This document shows positions 22,501-32,799 of a stretch of DNA of 35,805 bases, piece by piece; within the stretch, counting starts at the first letter, position 1; each line of letters begins with the position of its first letter. A program made the translations under genes and the position numbers. The DNA is taken from the NCBI GenBank assembly GCA_008729055.1, contig SDUX01000077.1, positions 86,505 to 122,309 of the forward strand. The letters are read 5' to 3'. Under the pieces are notes generated by a model. The model was not told the DNA's origin. It made no database searches and was given only the letters and a program-made list of their open reading frames with translations. The DNA is from Pyropia haitanensis (taxonomy: Eukaryota > Rhodophyta > Bangiophyceae > Bangiales > Bangiaceae).

Positions 22501-23496
22501 GCGACAAAGTTGGCCCGGCGAGTTTGTCAAAAGTGAAATCTGAGTAGCGGATCTTGTAGAGGAGACCGAGACGCGTCGCCCTGTGTGGTTTGTTTTGGAA
22601 TTGGGGACCGTTATTGAGGTGATAGGAGTGACATTGTGTTTGGCTGGGGGGGCCCCCCAATTTTTATCCCCGGGTCACATTCCGTGACCCCCCCAGGGGT
22701 AGGAAGGGGGTGTCTGAGGTGGAAAGGGAGACTGTAGGGGTATGTAATCGAGGTCGGCGGATCGAATGGCGAACTCAGATTTCCGAAAAGATCAACTTTT
22801 TCATCCCATAGGGAGCCCTTTGTGTCAAAAAGTGGTCAAAATGGCCGAAATGCGACAAAGTTGGCCCGGCGAGTTTGTCAAAAGTGAAATCTGAGTAGCG
22901 GATCTTGTAGAGGAGACCGAGACGCGTCTCCCTGTGTGGTTTGTTTTGGAATTGGGGACCGTTATTGAGGTGATGGGAGTGACATTGTGTTTGGCTTTGG
23001 GGGGCAAAAAACGCCTAAGTCCCAGGTGCCGTTTTTTATCCCCGGGTAGAGTTGCGTGACCCCCCCCCAGGGGTAGGAAGGGGGTGTCTGGAGTGGAAAG
23101 GGAGACTGTAGGGGTATGTAATCGAGGTCGGCGGATCGAATGGCGAACTCAGATTTCCGAAAAGATCAACTTTTTCATCCCATAGGGAGCCCTTTGTGTC
23201 AAAAAGTGGTCAAAATGGCCGAAAGGCGACAAAGTTGGCCCGGCGAGTTTGTCAAAAGTGAAATCTGAGTAGCGGATCTTGTAGAGGAGACCGAGACGCG
23301 TCGCCCTGTGTGGTTTGTTTTGGAATTGGGGACCGTTATTGAGGTGATAGGAGTGACATTGTGTTTGGCTGGGGGGGCCCCCCAATTTTTATCCCCGGGT
23401 CACATTCCGTGACCCCCCCAGGGGTAGGAAGGGGGTGTCTGAGGTGGAAAGGGAGACTGTAGGGGTATGTAATCGAGGTCGGCGGATCGAATGGCG
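19522..23496. repeat. Block D higher-order repeat, copy 1 (11 monomers, 3975 bp)
   Basis: Monomer order by type is 1-2-1-2-2-1-2-1-2-1-2. It carries private marks: GAATTGGTGACCG at about 19700, in place of GAATTGGGGACCG; ATCGAAGTCGG at about 19872, in place of ATCGAGGTCGG; and a double type 2 at 20620-21322. All three recur about 3975 bases to the right. Confidence 0.9.
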
Positions 23497-26400
23497 AACT
23501 CAGATTTCCGAAAAGATCAACTTTTTCATCCCATAGGGAGCCCTTTGTGTCAAAAAGTGGTCAAAATGGCCGAAATGCGACAAAGTTGGCCCGGCGAGTT
23601 TGTCAAAAGTGAAATCTGAGTAGCGGATCTTGTAGAGGAGACCGAGACGCGTCTCCCTGTGTGGTTTGTTTTGGAATTGGTGACCGTTATTGAGGTGATG
23701 GGAGTGACATTGTGTTTGGCTTTGGGGGGCAAAAAACGCCTAAGTCCCAGGTGCCGTTTTTTATCCCCGGGTAGAGTTGCGTGACCCCCCCCCAGGGGTA
23801 GGAAGGGGGTGTCTGGAGTGGAAAGGGAGACTGTAGGGGTATGTAATCGAAGTCGGCGGATCGAATGGCGAACTCAGATTTCCGAAAAGATCAACTTTTT
23901 CATCCCATAGGGAGCCCTTTGTGTCAAAAAGTGGTCAAAATGGCCGAAAGGCGACAAAGTTGGCCCGGCGAGTTTGTCAAAAGTGAAATCTGAGTAGCGG
24001 ATCTTGTAGAGGAGACCGAGACGCGTCGCCCTGTGTGGTTTGTTTTGGAATTGGGGACCGTTATTGAGGTGATAGGAGTGACATTGTGTTTGGCTGGGGG
24101 GGCCCCCCAATTTTTATCCCCGGGTCACATTCCGTGACCCCCCCAGGGGTAGGAAGGGGGTGTCTGAGGTGGAAAGGGAGACTGTAGGGGTATGTAATCG
24201 AGGTCGGCGGATCGAATGGCGAACTCAGATTTCCGAAAAGATCAACTTTTTCATCCCATAGGGAGCCCTTTGTGTCAAAAAGTGGTCAAAATGGCCGAAA
24301 TGCGACAAAGTTGGCCCGGCGAGTTTGTCAAAAGTGAAATCTGAGTAGCGGATCTTGTAGAGGAGACCGAGACGCGTCTCCCTGTGTGGTTTGTTTTGGA
24401 ATTGGGGACCGTTATTGAGGTGATGGGAGTGACATTGTGTTTGGCTTTGGGGGGCAAAAAACGCCTAAGTCCCAGGTGCCGTTTTTTATCCCCGGGTAGA
24501 GTTGCGTGACCCCCCCCCAGGGGTAGGAAGGGGGTGTCTGGGGTGGAAAGGGAGACTGTAGGGGTATGTAATCGAGGTCGGCGGATCGAATGGCGAACTC
24601 AGATTTCCGAAAAGATCAACTTTTTCATCCCATAGGGAGCCCTTTGTGTCAAAAAGTGGTCAAAATGGCGGAAATGCGACAAAGTTGGCCCGGCGAGTTT
24701 GTCAAAAGTGAAATCTGAGTAGCGGATCTTGTAGAGGAGACCGAGACGCGTCTCCCTGTGTGGTTTGTTTTGGAATTGGGGACCGTTATTGAGGTGATAG
24801 GAGTGACATTGTGTTTGGCTGGGGGGGCCCCCCAATTTTTATCCCCGGGTCACATTCCGTGACCCCCCCAGGGGTAGGAAGGGGGTGTCTGAGGTGGAAA
24901 GGGAGACTGTAGGGGTATGTAATCGAGGTCGGCGGATCGAATGGCGAACTCAGATTTCCGAAAAGATCAACTTTTTCATCCCATAGGGACCCCTTTGTGT
25001 CAAAAAGTGGTCAAAATGGCGGAAATGCGACAAAGTTGGCCCGGCGAGTTTGTCAAAAGTGAAATCTGAGTAGCGGATCTTGTAGAGGAGACCGAGACGC
25101 GTCTCCCTGTGTGGTTTGTTTTGGAATTGGGGACCGTTATTGAGGTGATAGGAGTGACATTGTGTTTGGCTGGGGGGGCCCCCCAATTTTTATCCCCGGG
25201 TCACATTCCGTGACCCCCCCAGGGGTAGGAAGGGGGTGTCTGAGGTGGAAAGGGAGACTGTAGGGGTATGTAATCGAGGTCGGCGGATCGAATGGCGAAC
25301 TCAGATTTCCGAAAAGATCAACTTTTTCATCCCATAGGGACCCCTTTGTGTCAAAAAGTGGTCAAAATGGCGGAAATGCGACAAAGTTGGCCCGGCGAGT
25401 TTGTCAAAAGTGAAATCTGAGTAGCGGATCTTGTAGAGGAGACCGAGACGCGTCTCCCTGTGTGGTTTGTTTTGGAATTGGGGACCGTTATTGAGGTGAT
25501 GGGAGTGACATTGTGTTTGGCTTTGGGGGGCAAAAAACGCCTAAGTCCCAGGTGCCGTTTTTTATCCCCGGGTAGAGTTGCGTGACCCCCCCCAGGGGTA
25601 GGAAGGGGGTGTCTGGGGTGGAAAGGGAGACTGTAGGGGTATGTAATCGAGGTCGGCGGATCGAATGGCGAACTCAGATTTCCGAAAAGATCAACTTTTT
25701 CATCCCATAGGGACCCCTTTGTGTCAAAAAGTGGTCAAAATGGCCGAAATGCGACAAAGTTGGCCCGGCGAGTTTGTCAAAAGTGAAATCTGAGTAGCGG
25801 ATCTTGTAGAGGAGACCGAGACGCGTCGCCCTGTGTGGTTTGTTTTGGAATTGGGGACCGTTATTGAGGTGATAGGAGTGACATTGTGTTTGGCTGGGGG
25901 GGCCCCCCAATTTTTATCCCCGGGTCACATTCCGTGACCCCCCCAGGGGTAGGAAGGGGGTGTCTGAGGTGGAAAGGGAGACTGTAGGGGTATGTAATCG
26001 AGGTCGGCGGATCGAATGGCGAACTCAGATTTCCGAAAAGATCAACTTTTTCATCCCATAGGGACCCCTTTGTGTCAAAAAGTGGTCAAAATGGCGGAAA
26101 TGCGACAAAGTTGGCCCGGCGAGTTTGTCAAAAGTGAAATCTGAGTAGCGGATCTTGTAGAGGAGACCGAGACGCGTCTCCCTGTGTGGTTTGTTTTGGA
26201 ATTGGGGACCGTTATTGAGGTGATGGGAGTGACATTGTGTTTGGCTTTGGGGGGCAAAAAACGCCTAAGTCCCAGGTGCCGTTTTTTATCCCCGGGTAGA
26301 GTTGCGTGACCCCCCCCAGGGGTAGGAAGGGGGTGTCTGGGGTGGAAAGGGAGACTGTAGGGGTATGTAATCGAGGTCGGCGGATCGAATGGCGAACTCA

Positions 26401-27468
26401 GATTTCCGAAAAGATCAACTTTTTCATCCCATAGGGACCCCTTTGTGTCAAAAAGTGGTCAAAATGGCCGAAAGGCGACAAAGTTGGCCCGGCGAGTTTG
26501 TCAAAAGTGAAATCTGAGTAGCGGATCTTGTAGAGGAGACCGAGACGCGTCGCCCTGTGTGGTTTGTTTTGGAATTGGGGACCGTTATTGAGGTGATAGG
26601 AGTGACATTGTGTTTGGCTGGGGGGGCCCCCCAATTTTTATCCCCGGGTCACATTCCGTGACCCCCCAGGGGTAGGAAGGGGGTGTCTGAGGTGGAAAGG
26701 GAGACTGTAGGGGTATGTAATCGAGGTCGGCGGATCGAATGGCGAACTCAGATTTCCGAAAAGATCAACTTTTTCATCCCATAGGGAGCCCTTTGTGTCA
26801 AAAAGTGGTCAAAATGGCCGAAATGCGACAAAGTTGGCCCGGCGAGTTTGTCAAAAGTGAAATCTGAGTAGCGGATCTTGTAGAGGAGACCGAGACGCGT
26901 CTCCCTGTGTGGTTTGTTTTGGAATTGGGGACCGTTATTGAGGTGATGGGAGTGACATTGTGTTTGGCTTTGGGGGGCAAAAAACGCCTAAGTCCCAGGT
27001 GCCGTTTTTTATCCCCGGGTAGAGTTGCGTGACCCCCCCCAGGGGTAGGAAGGGGGTGTCTGGAGTGGAAAGGGAGACTGTAGGGGTATGTAATCGAGGT
27101 CGGCGGATCGAATGGCGAACTCAGATTTCCGAAAAGATCAACTTTTTCATCCCATAGGGAGCCCTTTGTGTCAAAAAGTGGTCAAAATGGCCGAAAGGCG
27201 ACAAAGTTGGCCCGGCGAGTTTGTCAAAAGTGAAATCTGAGTAGCGGATCTTGTAGAGGAGACCGAGACGCGTCGCCCTGTGTGGTTTGTTTTGGAATTG
27301 GGGACCGTTATTGAGGTGATAGGAGTGACATTGTGTTTGGCTGGGGGGGCCCCCCAATTTTTATCCCCGGGTCACATTCCGTGACCCCCCCAGGGGTAGG
27401 AAGGGGGTGTCTGAGGTGGAAAGGGAGACTGTAGGGGTATGTAATCGAGGTCGGCGGATCGAATGGCG
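23497..27468. repeat. Block D higher-order repeat, copy 2 (11 monomers, 3972 bp)
   Basis: Same monomer order and the same private marks as copy 1 (GGTGACCG near 23679, ATCGAAGTCGG near 23847, double type 2 at 24596-25298). The offset from copy 1 is 3975-3976 in the left part and drifts to 3972 on the right through one-base changes in C runs. This is a direct tandem duplication of a multi-kilobase segment. Confidence 0.9.
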
Positions 27469-27813
27469 AACTCAGATTTCCGAAAAGATCAACTTTTTCA
27501 TCCCATAGGGACCCCTTTGTGTCAAAAAGTGGTCAAAATGGCGGAAATGCGACAAAGTTGGCCCGGCGAGTTTGTCAAAAGTGAAATCTGAGTAGCGGAT
27601 CTTGTAGAGGAGACCGAGACGCGTCTCCCTGTGTGGTTTGTTTTGGAATTGGGGACCGTTATTGAGGTGATGGGAGTGACATTGTGTTTGGCTTTGGGGG
27701 GCAAAAAACGCCTAAGTCCCAGGTGCCGTTTTTTATCCCCGGGTAGAGTTGCGTGACCCCCCCCAGGGGTAGGAAGGGGGTGTCTGAGGTGGAAAGGGAG
27801 ACTGTAGGGGTAT

Positions 27814-27999
27814 CTTATCGAGCTCCGCGAGGCCATCGGCGGCCCCAGAGGTCGAAAATCGGACGTTTCGGCGGGCTCGGACGGCCTCTCCAGCACCCTC
27901 AGAGGTCGCCCGGTCGACCATACTAGGCCGACTTTGCAGGATTTCCGGGGCGATTAGGCGGGTTAGAGGTGCATTTCGACTCATTAGGGCTGGTTTTTG
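27814..27999. other. Junction between block D and block E
   Basis: Block D similarity stops after GTAGGGGTAT at 27813. About 150 bp unique in this window follows, GC-rich with CGGCGGCCCCAGAGG and GGTCGCCCGGTCGACC. Telomere-like words resume near 27950. No gene recognised. Confidence 0.7.
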
Positions 28000-29760
28000 G
28001 CTCATTAGGGGTCGATTAGGCGAGGTTTAGGGCGAGTTAACGAAAATTAGTGGGGGGTTAAGATTGCTAAGGTGACTTAGTGGCGATTAGGGGGTGGTTA
28101 AGGGTGATTAGAGGTGGGTTAAGGTGAGTTAAGGGGTCATTAAGGGTGGGTTAAGGGAGGGTTAATGAAAATTAGTGAGGGGTTAAGGTTGCTAAGGGTG
28201 GGTTAGGTGGGTTAGGGGTGACTTAGGCGGGTTAAGGGTGGGTTAAGGGGTGGTTAAGGGTGGGTTAGGTGGGTTAAGGGTGGGTTAAGGGTGGGTTAAG
28301 GGCGGGTTAATGAAAATTAGTGAGGGGTTAAGGTTGCTAAGGCCACTTAGGGCGGGTTAGGGGGGGGTTAAGGGTGGGTTAATGAAAATTAGTGGGGGGT
28401 TAAGGTTGCTAAGGCGAGTTAGGGCGGGTTAGGGGTGGGTTAGAGGGTGGTTAGGGGTGGGTTAATGAAAATTAGTGAGGGGTTAAGGTTGCTAAGGCCA
28501 CTTAGGGCGGGTTAGGGGGGGGTTAAGGGTGGGTTAATGAAAATTAGTGGGGGGTTAAGGTTGCTAAGGCGAGTTAGGGCGGGTTAGGGGTGGGTTAGAG
28601 GGTGGTTAGGGGTGGGTTAATGAAAATTAGTGAGGGGTTAAGGTTGCTAAGGCCACTTAGGGCGGGTTAGGGGGGGGTTAAGGGTGGGTTAATGAAAATT
28701 AGTGGGGGGTTAAGGTTGCTAAGGCGAGTTAGGGCGGGTTAGGGGTGGGTTAGAGGGTGGTTAGGGGTGGGTTAATGAAAATTAGTGAGGGGTTAAGGTT
28801 GCTAAGGCCACTTAGGGCGGGTTAGGGGGGGGTTAAGGGTGGGTTAATGAAAATTAGTGGGGGGTTAAGGTTGCTAAGGCGAGTTAGGGCGGGTTAGGGG
28901 TGGGTTAGAGGGTGGTTAGGGGTGGGTTAATGAAAATTAGTGAGGGGTTAAGGTTGCTAAGGCCACTTAGGGCGGGTTAGGGGGGGGTTAAGGGTGGGTT
29001 AATGAAAATTAGTGGGGGGTTAAGGTTGCTAAGGCGAGTTAGGGCGGGTTAGGGGTGGGTTAGAGGGTGGTTAGGGGTGGGTTAATGAAAATTAGTGAGG
29101 GGTTAAGGTTGCTAAGGCCACTTAGGGCGGGTTAGGGGGGGGTTAAGGGTGGGTTAATGAAAATTAGTGGGGGGTTAAGGTTGCTAAGGCGAGTTAGGGC
29201 GGGTTAGGGGTGGGTTAGAGGGTGGTTAGGGGTGGGTTAATGAAAATTAGTGAGGGGTTACGGTTGCTAAGGCCACTTAGGGCGGGTTAGGGGGGGGTTA
29301 AGGGTGGGTTAATGAAAATTAGTGGGGGGTTAAGGTTGCTAAGGCGAGTTAGGGCGGGTTAGGGGTGGGTTAGGGGCACTTAGGGGCGGGTTAATGAAAA
29401 TTAGGGGGGGGTTAAGGTTGCTAAGGGCGGGTTAGGCGGGCTAAGGGTCGGTTACGGGCGGGTTAGGGGCGGTTTAGGCGGGTTAACGGTGCGTTAGAGG
29501 TCGGTTACGTGAGTTAAGGGCGGGTTAGGGCCACTTAGGGGTGGTTTAGGGCCGTTTAGGGGGTGGTTAGGGCCACTTAGGGGTGGGTTAATGAAAATTA
29601 CGGAGGGTTAAGGTTGCTAAGGGTCGATTAGGCCCACTTAAGGGTGGGTTAGGGCCAGTTAAGGGACGATTAGGGCCACTTAAGGGTGGGTTAATGAAAA
29701 TTAGGGAGGGGTTAAGATTGCTAAGGGACGGTTACGGGTCATTAGAGGGTGGTTAAGGGG
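28000..29760. repeat. IGS block E: telomere-like 155-bp repeats
   Basis: GGGCGGGTTAGGGGGGGGTTA recurs (20 bases shared) with GTTAG at 28356, 28511, 28666, 28821, 28976, 29131 and 29286, an exact period of 155. Each unit holds two versions of the TTAATGAAAATTAGTG core, one followed by AGGGG and one by GGGGG, so the 155-bp unit is itself a diverged dimer of about 78 bp. Flanks at 28000-28320 and 29350-29760 are older, scrambled versions. The core is shared with blocks A and C although block D separates them, so the family predates or has been broken up by block D. Confidence 0.93.
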
Positions 29761-30422
29761 CCTCTGGGGCCCATTAGGGGCTCCCCGTGCCCCATTAGGG
29801 CCCCCCGAGGGCTCACTAGGGGCTCCAAAGGGTGCTCTGACCAGCCCTGGGGAGCCCTTGAGGGCTCCTCCCCGGCATCTGGCATATTCCGGGGTGTGTT
29901 TAGGGGCGATTAGCGGGATTAGGGTCCCCCCCCTCTCCAGAGGCCCGTACGGAGGGGGCCCCCCCTGGAGGGGTCAAACTAGGGGTTTGCCTTTGTCGGA
30001 GACGGTGGGCGTGACCCCCCCCCCCCGGGCTGTATGGGCCCCCCCCCCCCTGGGAAGTGGTAAAGGGGGGGGTAACGACTCATCTGCATCCCCGGGTTGG
30101 GGTTAAAACGGAAAATTAATATTCGGCGGTTGGTGGAGTTTTGTTAGACATGGTGTAGGGAGTCTCTCCCGCCCCCCCCCCCCCCCCCCCTCTCCTCCTC
30201 CCCCCGACTTGGGGGGGAAGGGAGAGGCGAGGAAGGGGCGGAGGCACGAAGAGTGCCAAAACCCGCCGTTTCCGACGCCTGGGACGGGGTTTGTTGACAT
30301 GGACGGGCGGCGTGACGGTCCCGAGGAGTCCGGGGGTGTCACGCCAAAGTGTCGCCGCGTGTGAGGGGTTACACTACAGTGTTAGAACCGGGTTCACATC
30401 GTGGTAGCACTAACCGTTCATG
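29761..30422 (-). other. LSU-proximal 3' spacer with long C and G runs
   Basis: Sequence directly downstream of the LSU 3' end in the direction of transcription. No gene was found. It contains repeated GGGGCTCC/GGGGCCC words near 29765-29870, then several long homopolymers: C runs near 30016 and 30039, a 19-C run at 30172-30190, and G runs near 30064 and 30215. This is where a 3' ETS and polymerase I terminator or replication fork barrier would be expected, but no known terminator sequence is recognised. Confidence 0.55.
30172..30190. repeat. 19-base pure C tract
   Basis: Nineteen consecutive C on the + strand (G19 on the transcribed-sense minus strand), followed by TCTCCTCCTC and another C run. 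Tract length may be inexact because such runs are hard to sequence. It could form a G-quadruplex on the minus strand or an i-motif on the + strand. Confidence 0.85.
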
Positions 30423-30786
30423 AAAACAAATCGGAGGGACAAGGGCTGTGTCTCAGCTAATCGTAGCAACGAGGCTACTCAAAAGCGTACAACACCCTGT
30501 CCCATAAGCAAGTCGTCTACAAGGGATTTATCTCCCCCATCGAGTAAAATTGGGTGGGAAGGCACGCCGTCTTGCTATGTCGGGCAAGACGGCGGGGTTC
30601 TATAGTATGATTCTGGGGAGGCAACAAAGGCCGCCCTATGCGTATGCATGTCGGGTTGGGGGAGCAAAGGTTGACGCTTTCCAGCATGGATTCTGGCTTA
30701 GAGGCGTTCAGCCATAATCCAGCACATGGTAGCTTCGCGCCAACGGCGGTTCCGCCGGGCGCAAAGACCAATTATGTGAACCAACA

Positions 30787-30800
30787 GTTCCTCTCGTACT
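30787..30800 (-). other. Sarcin-ricin loop of LSU rRNA
   Basis: The + strand GTTCCTCTCGTACT is the complement of AGTACGAGAGGAAC, the universally conserved elongation-factor binding loop. It is fully intact, which argues for a functional LSU copy. Confidence 0.95.
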
Positions 30801-30831
30801 GCGTTGGATTACTGTTGCGACAACGACTCAT

Positions 30832-30868
<37 letters not shown>

Positions 30869-32097
30869 CGATGCTACCAGGGCTGTACAAGGGGTGTTTT
30901 GTACGTGCAAAGGCATTTCCTCCTATGCAGCTTGCCCTCCAAAGCGACTAGGCCGGGTGGTGTATATGGGGAGAGGATAGAACCACGCCAGCTTACGTAC
31001 TTTGGCACTGTTTCCAGTGGGACTAGACTGTCTCTTCCGCTTGCACGGTACGCCATACAGTCGTTGAACCTTCCCCATAGCCGCGAGGGACCTTAGGGGC
31101 TTGGCTGCGGATTGCCCAATCCACGAGCATTTTAACCTATCTTGATGGATATCAAGCCATGCGACGGCCATTGCTGGCTGTATCTATGCCTTTCGGCACG
31201 CACTTGGTAGCTCGAGGCTCTAAGGGGTTTCCCGCAATTTGACGATCTCTATCTATCCTCGACTAGTTAAGCCGGAAGATCCATCTAAGTGCTGTGGCGA
31301 TGTGCGTTTTAAGGGCACACCGACACCGACTGACGCAGCCCGGTGTGAGAGGCCGGGCAACGGCACCCCCCCCAGGGGGTTCAGAATACTAAGGGGCTCA
31401 CGACTGACGCTAAAAAAATGCGGCTTCTACCCCCTAGAGCTTTGTTCCTCCTAGAGCAGTTCTAGGGGCGTGTGTGGGGGCCATTTTTTTGTCAGAAAGG
31501 GAGGTCCCTTATGCCGCGGGCCCCTATATCGGTTAGGATACTAAGGGGCTCACGACTGACGCTAAAAAAATGCGGCCTCTACCCCCTAGAGCTTTGTTCC
31601 TCCTAGAGCAGTTCTAGGAGCGTGTGTGGGGGCCATTTTTTTGTCAGAAAGGGAGGTCCCTTATGCCGCGGGCCCCTATATCGGTTAGGATACTAAGGGG
31701 CTCACGACTGACGCTAAAAAAATGCGGCCTCTACCCCCGAAAGCTTTGTTCCTCCTAGAGCAGTTCTAGGGGCGTGTGTGGGGGCCATTTTTTTGTCAGA
31801 AAGGGAGGTCCCTTATGCCGCGGGCCCCTATATCGGTTAGGATACTAAGGGGCTCACGACTGACGCTAAAAAAATGCGGCTTCTACCCCCGAAAGCTTTG
31901 TTCCTCCTAGAGCAGTTCTAGGAGGTGTGTGGGGGCCATTTTTTTGTCAGAAAAAAGGCCAGCAAAGTGAGGCGTCCCATGCGGTAAAGTCCCAGACGCG
32001 GCCTTTTTGGTGGGGGGGAGACACAGGTCTACTTAGCTTCCAGCCTTTGGGCAAAGGCAGAGCCGACGGCAAGGGTCGACTCTAACGTTAGTTTTTT
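30869..32097 (-). ncRNA. Group I intron at about L2584, enlarged by tandem repeats
   Basis: It interrupts GAGCTGGGT | TTAGACCGTCG in the peptidyl-transferase domain. The 5' exon ends in U, the intron ends in G, and the exons rejoin perfectly, so the ends are firm. By counting along E. coli 23S from U2504 the site is after U2584. Core elements on the minus strand are P at 31224-31244 (CAAATTGCGGGAAACC), Q near 31101-31118 (TGGGCAATCCGCAGCCAA), R at 31057-31070 (GGTTCAACGACTGT) and S near 31025-31036 (AAGAGACAGTCT). The catalytic core takes up about 390 bases; the other ~840, at the 5' end, are mostly a 152-bp tandem array. No homing endonuclease frame is supported. Confidence 0.92.
31387..31953. 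repeat. 152-bp tandem repeat (3.7 copies) inside the L2584 intron
   Basis: TACTAAGGGGCTCACGACTG begins at 31387, 31539, 31691 and 31843, an exact period of 152; the fourth copy is truncated after TTTTTTTGTCAGAAA. Each copy holds GCTAAAAAAATGCGGC, a CTAGAGC..GTTCTAGG stem and GCCGCGGGCCCC. Copies differ by only a few bases. The array lies 5' of the P element, in the peripheral P1-P2 part of the intron, so each copy probably adds one hairpin module outside the core. Confidence 0.93.
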
Positions 32098-32157
32098 ACC
32101 CAGCTCACGTTCCCTATTAGTGGGTGAACAATCCAACACTTGGCGAATTCTGCTTCG

Positions 32158-32195
<38 letters not shown>

Positions 32196-32232
32196 AACGT
32201 CGCTATGAACGCTTGGCTGCCACAAGCCAGTT

Positions 32233-32787
32233 CCTTTATACCAGCCACACACACATACACAAGGGCGAGTGTGGGTGACCTCTCTGCTTCTCCAGAGGGG
32301 TGCTGCCGTTTGCGTTTTTTTGTATATAGTTTCCTCTAGGTAGACAGAGACACCCTCTCGGGTGGGAGTAGCCCGTACCTTAAGCCCAAATAGAAGAAAA
32401 AACGACCGTTTTTTTTCCATTTAGACCCACATCTTACCGAGCGTTGAACCGCTTAGCTATGGCCACCGGGAGGTTGGTCTTTTTCCCGAGGCAGGGAGCC
32501 AAGTCAGCTGCGGATTGTCCCTAGACTTCAAGATTTTAACCCGACTTCCTAGATGTCTTCACGACGAGGTGTTACCAATCGTCGTCTGGTACTTGAGCCT
32601 TAACGGGAGGTCCCCGCATCCAGATGTGTTGCCCTACAGTGTGTACGCCACACTTGTCCAGTGTCCTTGGCACCTTTTCTTCTTTGAAATGACACTGGCC
32701 GGACTAGATGAGAAGCTAGGATTCATCTCACCTGGGACATACGTAAACGAAGTGTACATGCTTCGTTGTGGCTTGAGAGTGTGCTTC
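32233..32787 (-). ncRNA. Group I intron at L2449
   Basis: It splits CACAGGGAT | AACTGGCTTGTGG exactly at the L2449 site used by group I introns in myxomycetes and other protists, next to the catalytic A2451. The 5' exon ends in U and the intron (555 nt) ends in G. Core on the minus strand: P at 32605-32626 (CTGGATGCGGGGACC), Q at 32503-32521 (GACAATCCGCAGCTGAC), R at 32436-32451 (CGGTTCAACGCTCGG), S at 32375-32387 (GGGCTTAAGGTAC). No endonuclease gene is visible. Its 5' exon is only 12 bases long because another intron lies immediately upstream. Confidence 0.94.
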
Positions 32788-32799
32788 ATCCCTGTGGTA

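Larger units (their letters stand above)
16711..27813. repeat. IGS block D: alternating 351-bp and 373-bp monomers, ~11.1 kb
   Basis: The largest array in the window. Taking AACTCAGATTTCCG as the unit start, full monomers run from 16976 to 27468, preceded by a ~265-bp partial copy and followed by a nearly complete one ending at 27813. Two types share about 300 bp. Type 2 (351 bp, 15 copies) carries GGGGGGCCCCCC and GGGTCAC-ATTCC-GTGACCC. Type 1 (about 373 bp, 14 full copies plus the last) has instead a segment with AAAAAACG and CGTTTTTT arms and GGGTAGAGTTGCGTGACCC. They mostly alternate, giving a 724-725-bp dimer. Small open frames repeated in every unit are by-products. The sequence is not telomere-like, unlike blocks A-C and E. 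Function unknown. Confidence 0.96.

Noticed and set aside
16976..27813. Repeated 78- and 60-residue open frames in block D
   Set aside because: They recur once per monomer, start within low-complexity G/C runs and have no recognisable domain. They are by-products of the tandem array.
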